A stretch of DNA of 42,201 nt from Intestinimonas sp052065695. GTDB taxonomy: Bacteria; Bacillota; Clostridia; Oscillospirales; Oscillospiraceae. The translations under genes were made by a program, and so were the position numbers. Within the stretch, counting starts at the first letter, position 1. The number at the start of each line of letters is the position of its first letter. The notes under the pieces are model-generated. The model did no database searches. It had not been told where the DNA came from and was given only the letters and a program-made list of their open reading frames with translations. The DNA lies in contig NZ_JBQHTM010000034.1 of assembly GCF_052065695.1 (NCBI RefSeq), positions 1-42,201 on the forward strand. Reading direction: 5' to 3'. Below, in pieces: positions 1 through 9,848 of this stretch.

Positions 1-343
1 CTGCGGCAGCATCGCCCAGGATGGAAGCCAGCGGCTTCCATCCTGACCGACGCTCTGATTAACTAAGTTCTACCGTGCAGGTGTCCAGCTTGCACTTGCA
101 ATTTGCGAAAATGTATTTTTGAAATCAGAATACATTTTTGCGTTCCTGTTTAGATTTGTACAAACAGCCCAAAATAACAATAAAAACCCCCGCACATTGC
201 CCAATTGGGAATGTACGGGGGTTTTGGCGATTAGATATAAACCTCCACGGTCAAATCATGCCATTTTGACGGTTTTATGCCGTATCCATGGGATTTATAG
301 AAGGTTTGCGCCTCATCAAATCCAATGGTGAATGACAGAACTC
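1..343. other. Non-coding left end of window
   Basis: No gene can be supported here. The stretch holds a perfect 11-bp inverted repeat with a 3-base loop at 19-43, an AT-rich imperfect inverted repeat at 105-142, and the ppdK terminator at 182-225. Short open frames run off the left edge but show nothing recognisable. The 19-43 hairpin has no T-run after it on either strand, so it is not an obvious intrinsic terminator. Confidence 0.6.
182..225 (-). terminator. Intrinsic terminator of ppdK
   Basis: An imperfect long stem has CCCCCG at 187-192 pairing with CGGGGG at 216-221, and an inner ATTGCCC / GGGAAT-like stem. On the minus strand it is followed by a run of T (A-run 182-186 on plus). It lies about 120 bases beyond the ppdK stop codon with nothing between. 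Confidence 0.7.
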
Positions 344-2974
<2,631 letters not shown>

Positions 2975-3026
2975 TGGTTCGTCCTCCTTCTGAAGTTCAA
3001 AAGTCGATTTGGTATCGCTTGCCACA

Positions 3027-3054
3027 ATTATACCATTCCGATAGAAAATTGCAA
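3027..3054 (-). promoter_or_regulatory. Promoter of ppdK
   Basis: Read on the minus strand: -35 TTGCAA (3049-3054), 16-base spacer, then -10 TATAAT (3027-3032) preceded by TGG, an extended -10. It sits about 50 bases upstream of the ppdK ATG and just outside the end of the nitroreductase gene. Sigma-A type by sequence; not tested. Confidence 0.75.
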
Positions 3055-3075
3055 CAAAACTTTCGCAAACTTTGT

Positions 3076-3828
3076 CTATTTCTCCGTGGCAGGCTCCGCC
3101 ACCCGTTCCAGGTCTTGGAGATATTCCCCCACGGACCGGCTCATCTCCCGGGAGAAGTCCGACTCGTACTTCCGAGCGCAGAAGGCGGAGAGGAAGCCCT
3201 CGAAGGTCTGGCCGCCGCACCGTTCCCGGAACATGGCCCGGAGCTGCTCCTCTTCCAGGCGGCGGTAGCCGTTTTCGTGGACGATATAGGCCGGATCGAA
3301 CCGCGCGGGTTTTTTGCACTCCTTCTGCTGCCGGGTGGGCCAGCCCAGCACCAGCATGCAGGCGGGAAAGACCCAGGGGGGCAGCTGTAAAAGCCGGCGC
3401 TGGTCCTCGTACCGCTCCATAATGTCCCCGATGTAGCAGGAGCCCAGCCCCAGGCTCTGGGCGGCCACCACGGCGTTCTGGGCGGCGATGGCGGCGTCGG
3501 TGACGGCCAGCATCAGGTCTCCGGGACCGGGGCGGCGTGGAGAGAGCCCCGACGCCCGGTAGGCGTCATACCAGCGGAGGCAGTCGGCGCAGAACACCAG
3601 CACCACCGGGGCCTGGGCGATGAAGGGCTGGTGGTCGCAGGTCTCTGCCAGGGCCTCCTTGAGGGCCGGATCGGTGATGTCCAGGATGGTGTAGAGCTGC
3701 TGGCAGCCGGCGGTGGGGGCCTGGGCGGCGGCGGCCAGGATCTCCGCCTTCAGCTCCGCCGGCACCGGGCGCTCTTCAAAGGCCCGCACCGACTTGCGGT
3801 CGTAGAGGCTCTGAATGATCTCATTCAT
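3076..3828 (-). CDS. Nitroreductase family protein
   Basis: A 250-residue FMN-dependent nitroreductase-fold protein, expected to be cytoplasmic and to reduce a flavin-accessible substrate with NAD(P)H or ferredoxin. The N-terminal phosphate-binding signature RKSVRAF (residues 11-17) is present, followed by the APTAGCQQ stretch, the AIAAQNAVVAAQSLGLGSCYIG helix/loop and the VFPACMLVLGWP segment typical of the family. It starts only 3 bases after the EFR1 ferredoxin-like gene ends, so the two are almost certainly co-translated. The substrate cannot be read from sequence. Confidence 0.88.
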   Translation of the reverse strand: MNEIIQSLYDRKSVRAFEERPVPAELKAEILAAAAQAPTAGCQQLYTILDITDPALKEALAETCDHQPFIAQAPVVLVFCADCLRWYDAYRASGLSPRRPGPGDLMLAVTDAAIAAQNAVVAAQSLGLGSCYIGDIMERYEDQRRLLQLPPWVFPACMLVLGWPTRQQKECKKPARFDPAYIVHENGYRRLEEEQLRAMFRERCGGQTFEGFLSAFCARKYESDFSREMSRSVGEYLQDLERVAEPATEK

Positions 3829-3831
3829 ACC

Positions 3832-4596
3832 TTAAAAGAACACCTCCGGCTCCCGGCGCTGGGCACACTTGGCCTCAAACCCCCTGGCGGCGGTCTCGTA
3901 GGCCTCCCCCCGGTACTGCCGGGTCTGGGTGGGACAGAGGTAGATGCAGGCGCCGCAGGAGATGCACTTGGTCTCGTCGGTGACCCAGGGGGTCTCTTTG
4001 GGGATGGCTCCGGCGGGGCAGGCGTTGGCGCAGGCGTTGCACTTCATGCACCGGTCCCCGGCGGAGGGGTGGAAGGACACCTTCTTATGGGGGGGCAGGT
4101 CGTGGCTGCCCTTGATGGCGATGGGGGGATGGTCCCCGCCGGGGACATAGGCGGCCAGAACCTCCCGACAGCGCCCGCCGAAGTCGGCCATGGCGGCCAG
4201 GTCGGCCTCGTCGGGGCGGCCGGCGGCCACGTGGTCGAAAATGGAGTGCCGGCCGATGAAGGCCCCCGCCGCCACCACGTGGAAGCCGTTGGCCTCCAGC
4301 AGGTCCTGGAGCTCGGTGAGGGCGTCGTCGTAGTCCCGGTTGCCGTACACCGCCACGGCGATGGCGGGGCCGCCGTGGCCCTTCAGGTGGGCGGAGAGCT
4401 GTTCGAAGCAGTGCTGGGGGATGCGCCCGGCATAGACCGGCATGGCCACCAGCACCGGCTCCTCCGCCGGTACGTCCAGGTCCTCGGTGAGGGGGCGGCC
4501 CAGCAGGTCCCGCTCCTGCACCGGTCCGTCGTGGCCGGCAATGGCGCGGGCGGTTTTTTTCGTGGTTCCTCGGGGGCTGAAGAAAATGGAGAGCAT
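3832..4596 (-). CDS. EFR1 family flavodoxin/ferredoxin protein
   Basis: A 254-residue protein with a flavodoxin-like N-terminal domain (FFSPRGTTKKTARAIA, an FMN phosphate-loop-like start, residues about 4-20; MPVYAGRIP near 53) and two C-terminal 4Fe-4S ferredoxin motifs: CMKCNACANACP, and CISCGACIYLCP about 30 residues later. This architecture is that of the EFR1 family of electron-transfer proteins. It directly precedes the nitroreductase gene (3-base gap), which makes it the likely electron donor for that enzyme. The physiological partner is inference; the cofactor motifs are seen directly. Confidence 0.9.
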   Translation of the reverse strand: MLSIFFSPRGTTKKTARAIAGHDGPVQERDLLGRPLTEDLDVPAEEPVLVAMPVYAGRIPQHCFEQLSAHLKGHGGPAIAVAVYGNRDYDDALTELQDLLEANGFHVVAAGAFIGRHSIFDHVAAGRPDEADLAAMADFGGRCREVLAAYVPGGDHPPIAIKGSHDLPPHKKVSFHPSAGDRCMKCNACANACPAGAIPKETPWVTDETKCISCGACIYLCPTQTRQYRGEAYETAARGFEAKCAQRREPEVFF

Positions 4597-4648
4597 GATG
4601 GTTCCACCTTTCCGGTCTGGCGCACCAGACCTGTTCCTGTGTATGGGT

Positions 4649-5593
4649 TTACGGCTCCGGCTCGGGCTCAGGCGCAGGTTCGGATTTGGGCGCCGGGGCG
4701 CTGTCCTGGTTCATCTGAAAGACGTCGGCCACCTCGTGGATGGTAATATAGGCGGTGGGGTCGATCCGGTGGACCAGATCCTTCATAGGGATGATCTGGA
4801 AGCGGTTGACCACCACGTAAATGAGGGTCCGGGGGGAGTTGGAGTAAAAGCCCTTGGCGTCTACGATGGTCATGCCGTGCTCAAAGGTCTCAGAGAGGGC
4901 CCGGCACACCTCCTCCTGTCGGATGGTGACGATAAAGACCCCCTTGGACCGGTCCAGGCCCTCCACAATAAAGTCCACCGTTTTGAGGGCGGCCATGTAG
5001 GTGACGATGGAGTAGAGGGGGAGAATCCAGCTCTGGAGGACCACACCGCAGACGATGTAGAGGGCGATGTTGTAGATCATCACGAAGGTACCCACCGACA
5101 GTCCCAGGCGTTTTGCGAAGATGACCGCCATGACCTCGATGCCGTCCATGGCGCCGCCATAGCGGATGGCCAGGCCGCTGCCCAGGCCGGAGATGAGGCC
5201 GCCGAAGAGGGCGCACAGCAGCAGGTCGGAGCCCGCCAGGGGCGAGGCCATGGTCACATCCACGGGGAGAACGTCGGTAATGAGCCAGGCCCCCAGGGAG
5301 TAGATGGCCACCGTATACATGGCGTACACTGTAAAGACCGTCCCCTGCCGCCGCAGCCCGTAGAGGAAGAGGGGGGTGTTGAGGAGGAGGAGGAAGATGG
5401 AGAGGGTCCACGTCTCCGGGGTGAGCTGGGAGAGCAGCATGGAGGTCCCCGAGATACCGCTGTCATAGAGCTTGACGGGGGCCAGAAAAATGGTGATGCC
5501 GAAGGCGTTGATGAGCCCCGCGGCCGTCAAAAAGAGAAAATTGGCGGGTGAGAGTCCCCGCAGGTCCTGAATCCATTTGGGCAGTTTCCGCAT
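4649..5593 (-). CDS. YitT family integral membrane protein
   Basis: A 314-residue protein with several hydrophobic segments in its first two thirds (for example residues 18-40, 55-72, 80-100, 105-125, 150-185) and a C-terminal soluble domain of the DUF2179 type (KGVFIVTIRQEEVCRAL onwards). This is the YitT / DUF161-DUF2179 arrangement. It ends in an unusual Pro/Glu-rich tail (PAPKSEPAPEPEPEP), making it slightly longer than typical members. Function is unknown for the family. It is the first gene of a three-gene minus-strand cluster with the EFR1 protein and the nitroreductase, after a 52-base gap. Confidence 0.9.
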   Translation of the reverse strand: MRKLPKWIQDLRGLSPANFLFLTAAGLINAFGITIFLAPVKLYDSGISGTSMLLSQLTPETWTLSIFLLLLNTPLFLYGLRRQGTVFTVYAMYTVAIYSLGAWLITDVLPVDVTMASPLAGSDLLLCALFGGLISGLGSGLAIRYGGAMDGIEVMAVIFAKRLGLSVGTFVMIYNIALYIVCGVVLQSWILPLYSIVTYMAALKTVDFIVEGLDRSKGVFIVTIRQEEVCRALSETFEHGMTIVDAKGFYSNSPRTLIYVVVNRFQIIPMKDLVHRIDPTAYITIHEVADVFQMNQDSAPAPKSEPAPEPEPEP

Positions 5594-5637
5594 ATTTCAC
5601 GCTCCGATCTTGGTCTTGTGTGGTTCCTGATGAAATA

Positions 5638-5667
5638 AGTATAGCATGCCGTCCGGGGAAAAGTCAC
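5638..5667 (-). promoter_or_regulatory. Possible promoter of the YitT cluster
   Basis: On the minus strand: -10 TATACT (5638-5643) with a weak -35 GTGACT (5662-5667), spacer 18. About 45 bases upstream of the YitT start codon. The -35 is a poor match, so this is tentative. Confidence 0.4.
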
Positions 5668-5704
5668 GCGGTTCCCGCTAAACTGGAAGGAAATGGTCAT
5701 CCTC

Positions 5705-5734
5705 TTGTTCTGCTGCCCTCACCTGTGATACAAT
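5705..5734 (+). promoter_or_regulatory. Promoter of trmO
   Basis: Plus strand: -35 TTGTTC (5705-5710), 18-base spacer, -10 TACAAT (5729-5734) preceded by TGA (extended -10). A ribosome site AAGGAG follows at 5778-5783, seven bases before the trmO ATG. Confidence 0.6.
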
Positions 5735-5789
5735 AGCCCTGACAAAATGATCCCCGTGGGGCAGCGACCCCGCCTGGAAGGAGACCTCT

Positions 5790-6482
5790 ATGGACGATAC
5801 CTTTACCATGGCCCCTGTGGCCCATATCCGCAGCGACTTCCCCACCAAGTTCGGCATCCCCCGGCAGAGCGGTCTGGTGGAGTCCCTCCGGGCCTCGGTG
5901 GTCTTTGCGCCGGAATACCGCAACCCCGACGCCCTCCGGGGCATGGAGGGCTTTTCCCACCTGTGGCTGGTGTGGGTCTTTTCCCGCTCAGTGGGCGCCG
6001 GCTGGTCCCCCACTGTCCGCCCGCCCCGGCTGGGTGGCAACGAGCGCATGGGGGTCTTTGCCACCCGCTCCCCCTTTCGGCCCAACCCCATCGGCCTCTC
6101 CGCCGTGAAGCTGGAGGAGATCCGGCTTCACACCCCCGACGGTCCCCAGCTCATCGTCTCAGGGGCCGACCTCATGGACGGCACCCCCATCCTGGACATC
6201 AAGCCCTACCTCCCCTACGCCGACTGCCACCCCGAGGCCCTGGGGGGCTTTGCCCCCACCGGCGGCGGGGAGCTGGAGGTGGACTGTCCGCCGGAGCTGC
6301 TGGGGCGGCTGCCCGGGGACAAGGCCCGGGCCCTGCTGGCCGTCCTGGCCCGGGACCCCCGCCCCTCCTACCAGCACGACCCGGAGCGGGTCTACGGCAT
6401 GGACTTCGCCGGCCACAACATCCGCTTTTCCGTGGCTGGAAACACCCTCACCGTCCTGTCCATTGAAGCATCAAAGCCCTAA
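5790..6482 (+). CDS. trmO: tRNA (N6-threonylcarbamoyladenosine(37)-N6)-methyltransferase TrmO
   Basis: A TsaA/TrmO family protein (230 residues) that uses S-adenosylmethionine to methylate t6A37 of ACY-decoding tRNAs. Family signatures are visible: SDFPTKFGIPRQSGL near residue 14, FSHLWLVWVF near 56, the substrate/SAM loop FATRSPFRPNPIGLSAVKL near residues 88-107, and LDIKPYLPYAD near 135, followed by the C-terminal domain found in the longer bacterial form. It is the only plus-strand gene in the first 17 kb, has its own promoter, and ends at a strong bidirectional terminator. Confidence 0.93.
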   Translation: MDDTFTMAPVAHIRSDFPTKFGIPRQSGLVESLRASVVFAPEYRNPDALRGMEGFSHLWLVWVFSRSVGAGWSPTVRPPRLGGNERMGVFATRSPFRPNPIGLSAVKLEEIRLHTPDGPQLIVSGADLMDGTPILDIKPYLPYADCHPEALGGFAPTGGGELEVDCPPELLGRLPGDKARALLAVLARDPRPSYQHDPERVYGMDFAGHNIRFSVAGNTLTVLSIEASKP

Positions 6483-6490
6483 AAACGCGC

Positions 6491-6530
6491 AAAAGGGGGG
6501 CGCTCCCATCTCTGGGAGCGCCCCCCTTTT
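6491..6530. terminator. Bidirectional terminator between trmO and hsp20
   Basis: A perfect 18-bp inverted repeat (arms 6491-6508 and 6513-6530, loop TCTC). The GC-rich stem is flanked by AAAA and TTTT, so it works as an intrinsic terminator in both directions for the convergent trmO and hsp20 genes. Confidence 0.95.
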
Positions 6531-6555
6531 TACAGCTTGGTATGAACTTGTCCCA

Positions 6556-7002
6556 TCAGCCGATGGCGATGGTGGAGCGCTTAGGCAGCTCCTTCTTGCC
6601 CGCCTTGGGCATGGACAGCTTCAGGATGCCGTCCTCGTACTTGGCGGACACGTCCTCGGGCTTCACATCGCCCACATAGAAGCTCCGGCTGCAGGAACCA
6701 GCATAGCGCTCCCGGCGGATGTAACGGCCCTCCTTGTCCTTCTCGTCCTTGTCCAGGCCCTTGGCGGCGCTGATGGTCAGGTAGCCGTCCTTCAGGTCCA
6801 CGGTGATCTCGCCCTTCTTGAAGCCGGGCAGATCCACATCCACCTCATAGGTGTTCTCGGTCTCCCGCACATCGGTCTTCATCAGGTTCTTGGCGTGCTT
6901 GCCGTAGAGCGGATCACGGCCGGTATTCCACATGGGAAACATCCCAAAACGGTCATCAAAGAAATCATCGAACAGGTTCTCACCAAAAATGCTGGGCAAC
7001 AT
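6556..7002 (-). CDS. Hsp20/alpha-crystallin small heat-shock protein
   Basis: A 148-residue ATP-independent holdase chaperone. The alpha-crystallin domain spans about residues 38-135 (TENTYEVDVDLPGFKKGEITVDLKDGYLTI), has the conserved A-x-x-x-x-G-I-L motif (AKYEDGILKL), and ends with the C-terminal I-x-I oligomerisation motif (IAI). The ATG at 7002 has a GGAGG site six to eight bases upstream. Transcription should be under HrcA control, because the promoter lies within a CIRCE element at 7097-7123. The gene is monocistronic, with a terminator at 6491-6530. Confidence 0.95.
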   Translation of the reverse strand: MLPSIFGENLFDDFFDDRFGMFPMWNTGRDPLYGKHAKNLMKTDVRETENTYEVDVDLPGFKKGEITVDLKDGYLTISAAKGLDKDEKDKEGRYIRRERYAGSCSRSFYVGDVKPEDVSAKYEDGILKLSMPKAGKKELPKRSTIAIG

Positions 7003-7080
7003 AAGTCATTCCTCCATTCACAGCACTTACTTTTTGCCCTGCGGAGGAGCTCTCTGAACTCCTCTTCTTGGAACAATTAT

Positions 7081-7109
7081 GTTATAGCACCGCGGATTAG
7101 CACTGTCAA
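7081..7109 (-). promoter_or_regulatory. hsp20 promoter
   Basis: Minus strand: consensus -35 TTGACA (7104-7109), 17-base spacer, -10 TATAAC (7081-7086). The -35 hexamer lies inside the CIRCE operator, so a bound HrcA repressor would block RNA polymerase directly. Confidence 0.85.
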
Positions 7110-7123
7110 CACGTGAGTGCTAA
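7097..7123. promoter_or_regulatory. CIRCE operator (HrcA binding site)
   Basis: TTAGCACTG - 9 bases - GAGTGCTAA at 7097-7123. The consensus CIRCE is TTAGCACTC-N9-GAGTGCTAA, so 17 of 18 arm positions match. CIRCE normally controls groESL and dnaK operons; here it precedes hsp20. Confidence 0.95.
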
Positions 7124-7180
7124 CATTTACAAAAGGAACGATGTTTGTTCATAAAATATGCGATTTTGTGCCCCGGAGCC

Positions 7181-7993
7181 TCAGCCGATGATCTCCTCCA
7201 CGGCCTCATTGAGCTCCGTGGGGCTGTGGGCGGTGTAGGAGACGGCGTCCACGGCGGTGCGGGTGAAGGGGGACCGGGCCAGGGCCGTCAGGGCCTGGGC
7301 CCGGCGGGCCGCCTGGTGGCCGGTGAAGACGGCCTCCACCGTCAGCGTCTCCGGCACCGCCCGCACCGGCAGAGGCCGGGTCAGGGCCGCCGCCACCCCC
7401 GCCCGGATGGCCTCGCAGGCGTCGTCGGGGTGGAGGTTGAAGGTGGAGTTGCCCCGGCACTCCTTCACCGCCACGGTGGTGAGTCCCGGGATCTCCTCCG
7501 CCGCCAGGCGGCAGATGGTCTCGTCGCCGCTGAGAAAAATAGAGGGCACCCCCAGCTGGGCGGCGTACAGGGAGTTGAGGGTGAACTCGGAGGCGACGCG
7601 GCCGTTGACCTTCAGGCAGTGGATGACGTCCTTGTTGATGGTGTGGGCCAGGGGGCTGCCGTCGGTGCCGGCGGGGGCATGGTAGCCAATGTAGAGGGCG
7701 CCGGCATAACCTCCGTCCAGGCCGGCCATCATGGAGCCGGGATGGCAGGCCCAGCCCCGCATAAGCCGGACGCCTCGGGGCAGCTTGTCGTGGGGGAGGT
7801 TCCGGGCGCAGCCGTGGCCGTCCCGGACCACCGCCTGGTGGCCGGCGTCCAGGATGGCCTCGCAGGCCGCCGCCACCTCTCGGGTCATCTGGACCCGGGC
7901 CTCTTCGTAGCCCTGTCCCCCCGGCTCGGTCTCGCACCAGGCGGTGACGTCGGCAATGCCCTCCAGGTCGGCGCTGATGAAGTAGACTGCCAT
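7181..7993 (-). CDS. M55 family D-aminopeptidase (DppA-like)
   Basis: A 270-residue zinc peptidase of the DppA/M55 family, which forms cytoplasmic decameric rings that remove N-terminal D-amino acids from peptides. The metal-binding start SADLEGI (Asp9, Glu11), the DGHG motif near residue 58, YHAPAG with its His near 104, and the SEFTLN Glu near residue 135 are all present. It is the last gene of the peptide-transport block, 12 bases after the P1-family aminopeptidase. The context supports hydrolysis of imported D-residue peptides. No clear terminator follows; the next feature on this strand is the hsp20 promoter. Confidence 0.92.
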   Translation of the reverse strand: MAVYFISADLEGIADVTAWCETEPGGQGYEEARVQMTREVAAACEAILDAGHQAVVRDGHGCARNLPHDKLPRGVRLMRGWACHPGSMMAGLDGGYAGALYIGYHAPAGTDGSPLAHTINKDVIHCLKVNGRVASEFTLNSLYAAQLGVPSIFLSGDETICRLAAEEIPGLTTVAVKECRGNSTFNLHPDDACEAIRAGVAAALTRPLPVRAVPETLTVEAVFTGHQAARRAQALTALARSPFTRTAVDAVSYTAHSPTELNEAVEEIIG

Positions 7994-8005
7994 GGGACCG
8001 CCCCC

Positions 8006-9040
8006 TTAACCGCCGTACCGGGCTACGAAGTCCCGGAGCCCCAGGTAGCAGTTGCCCCGGACCCCCGTGGTGGTCTCGGCGTGGTAGAGGGAGCTGATGA
8101 TGGCCTCCTCCACCGCCTCCACCCCGGCCACAAAGACCCGGTCGATGTTCTCGTCGTAGAACATTTTGGTCTCCAGGATATTTTTCTCACTATAATGGGG
8201 TAGGTGGTTGGCGGTGGTGAAGGCGATGGCGATGTCGCCGCTGCCGTTGCCGCAGTAGGAGCCCACCCGGCCCAGGGCCACCATGGACCGCTTGGCCAGC
8301 CGGCTCAGCTGCCGCTCGTTGAGGGGGATGTCGGTGGCCAGTAGCATGATGATGGAGCCCTCGTCCTTCCGCTCTTCCCGGCCCAAATTGGTGTCGTAGT
8401 GCTTCCCGCCGATGATGAGGTTGCCCGGCGCGCCGAAGTTGGACATGACCAGGGCGCCCACGGTGTAGGGCTGGCCGTCCACGTCCACCCGCCGGGAGGC
8501 GGAGCCGATGCCCCCCTTGAGGCCCAGGCAGACCATACCGGTGCCGCCACCCACGGCCCCCTCTTCAAAGTCCTCACTGGCATTGGCCAGGGCCTCACGG
8601 ACGTGCTCGGGGCGGACGTGGAGGCCCCGGATGTCGTTGAGCCGACCGTCGTTGCACTCGGTGACCACGCAGTTCACCGTGCCGGTGGTGACCCCGATGT
8701 CCGGGTTCCCCTCCAGCATGTACCGGGTGAGCTCCTGGCAGGCGGTGCCCACGCTGAGGGTGTTGGTGAGGAGGATGGGGGTCTCGATGGTGCCCAGCTC
8801 CTGGATCTGGATGAGGCCCACGCTCTTGCCGAAGCCGTTGATGACCGACACCCCGGCCATCACCTTGTCCTGGAAGCAGTTGCCCCCGTGGGGCAGCACG
8901 GCGGTGACGCCGGTGTGGATGTCCCCTTCCTTTAATGTCACATGGCCTACCTTCACCCCGGGCACGTCGGTGATGAGGTCCCGCTCCCCCCGGGGCCACT
9001 TGGCGTGGAGGTCAAAGCCGCTGTTTTCAGGCAGTCCCAT
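8006..9040 (-). CDS. P1 family peptidase (DmpA/BapA-like aminopeptidase)
   Basis: A 344-residue N-terminal-nucleophile aminopeptidase of the DmpA family, whose members release D- or L-amino acids (or beta-amino acids) after self-cleavage into two chains. The N-terminal ITDVPGVKVGHVTL motif, the GAVGGGTGM loop (161-169) and the cleavage/nucleophile motif GNGSGDIAIAF are present; by family comparison autocleavage would fall between Gly266 and Ser267. It lies between the racemase (18-base gap) and the M55 D-aminopeptidase (12-base gap). Assignment to the family is firm; the exact substrate is not known. Confidence 0.93.
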   Translation of the reverse strand: MGLPENSGFDLHAKWPRGERDLITDVPGVKVGHVTLKEGDIHTGVTAVLPHGGNCFQDKVMAGVSVINGFGKSVGLIQIQELGTIETPILLTNTLSVGTACQELTRYMLEGNPDIGVTTGTVNCVVTECNDGRLNDIRGLHVRPEHVREALANASEDFEEGAVGGGTGMVCLGLKGGIGSASRRVDVDGQPYTVGALVMSNFGAPGNLIIGGKHYDTNLGREERKDEGSIIMLLATDIPLNERQLSRLAKRSMVALGRVGSYCGNGSGDIAIAFTTANHLPHYSEKNILETKMFYDENIDRVFVAGVEAVEEAIISSLYHAETTTGVRGNCYLGLRDFVARYGG

Positions 9041-9058
9041 AGTCTCGTTCTCCTCTCT

Positions 9059-9757
9059 TCAGCGATAGGTCTTTCCGGCGGTCTCGATGACCTTCCGGGC
9101 CAGGGTCTCCATGGGGTCCACATACCAGTCCTCCAGGCCCTCGTCGGCCTTGATGACGGAGAGCTCCGTACAGGCCAGCACCACCGCGGCGCAGCCCGCC
9201 TGACGGCAGGCCTCCTCAATGCGCCCCCAGCTCTCCCGGTCGCAGGGCAGGCCCTTTTTCACCCGGTCGTAGATCTGGTGCATGACCTCCCTCTGGATCT
9301 CCGCCGGAGGGGTCCAGGGGGTGAGGCCCAGGGCCTCCAGGGCCTTCTGGTAGAGCCCCGTCTGGATGGTGCCGTCGGTGGCCAGGATGCCCACCCTGCC
9401 CCCGGGGCACCGGCTTGCCAGGGCGGCCGCCGTCTCCCGGATCATGTGGAGGATGGGGATGCCGATCTTGTCCGCGATGCGGTCGGCGAAGAAGTGGGCG
9501 GTGTTGCAGGTGATGGCGATGGCGGTGCAGCCGCACTGCTCCAGCAGCCGGGCGTCGGAGAGGAGCTGCTCCTCCGGGCCCTGGTACTGCCCCGACAGGA
9601 TGGCCGCCGTCCGGTCGGGCATGGAAGCGTCGCTGAGCAGGATGAGGTTGATGTGGTCCTGGTCCCGCTCCGCCGCCGTGTGCTCCGTCACCATTTTATA
9701 AAAGAGCTGGGAGGCCATGGGGCCCATGCCGCCGATGATACCGATGGGGTGCTCCAT
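9059..9757 (-). CDS. Aspartate/glutamate racemase family protein
   Basis: A 232-residue cofactor-independent racemase. Both catalytic cysteines are visible, in AITCNTAHFF (around residue 80) and VLACTELSV (around residue 190). The start GIIGGMGPMAS is the standard signature of the aspartate racemase branch rather than MurI glutamate racemase. It lies between the substrate-binding lipoprotein gene and two aminopeptidase genes. A role in interconverting D- and L-Asp/Glu released from imported peptides is an inference from that position. Confidence 0.9.
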   Translation of the reverse strand: MEHPIGIIGGMGPMASQLFYKMVTEHTAAERDQDHINLILLSDASMPDRTAAILSGQYQGPEEQLLSDARLLEQCGCTAIAITCNTAHFFADRIADKIGIPILHMIRETAAALASRCPGGRVGILATDGTIQTGLYQKALEALGLTPWTPPAEIQREVMHQIYDRVKKGLPCDRESWGRIEEACRQAGCAAVVLACTELSVIKADEGLEDWYVDPMETLARKVIETAGKTYR

Positions 9758-9797
9758 TTTGTTACCCTCTTTCTGGATTTGTCTGTACGCGCACGAT

Positions 9798-9826
9798 GGC
9801 GCCGGTACGGCAGGTACCGGCGCCAG
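9798..9826. repeat. Intercistronic stem-loop
   Basis: A perfect 12-bp inverted repeat (TGGCGCCGGTAC, loop GGCAG, then its complement) in the gap between the substrate-binding lipoprotein gene and the racemase gene. No T-run follows on the minus strand, so it is unlikely to be a full terminator. Such hairpins often protect the upstream transcript; that role is inferred. Confidence 0.7.
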
Positions 9827-9848
9827 TGCTTTTGGTTTAAATTGGGGC

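Noticed and set aside
19..43. Hairpin near the left edge as a terminator
   Set aside because: The stem is perfect, but neither side has a T-run and no gene end can be placed next to it.
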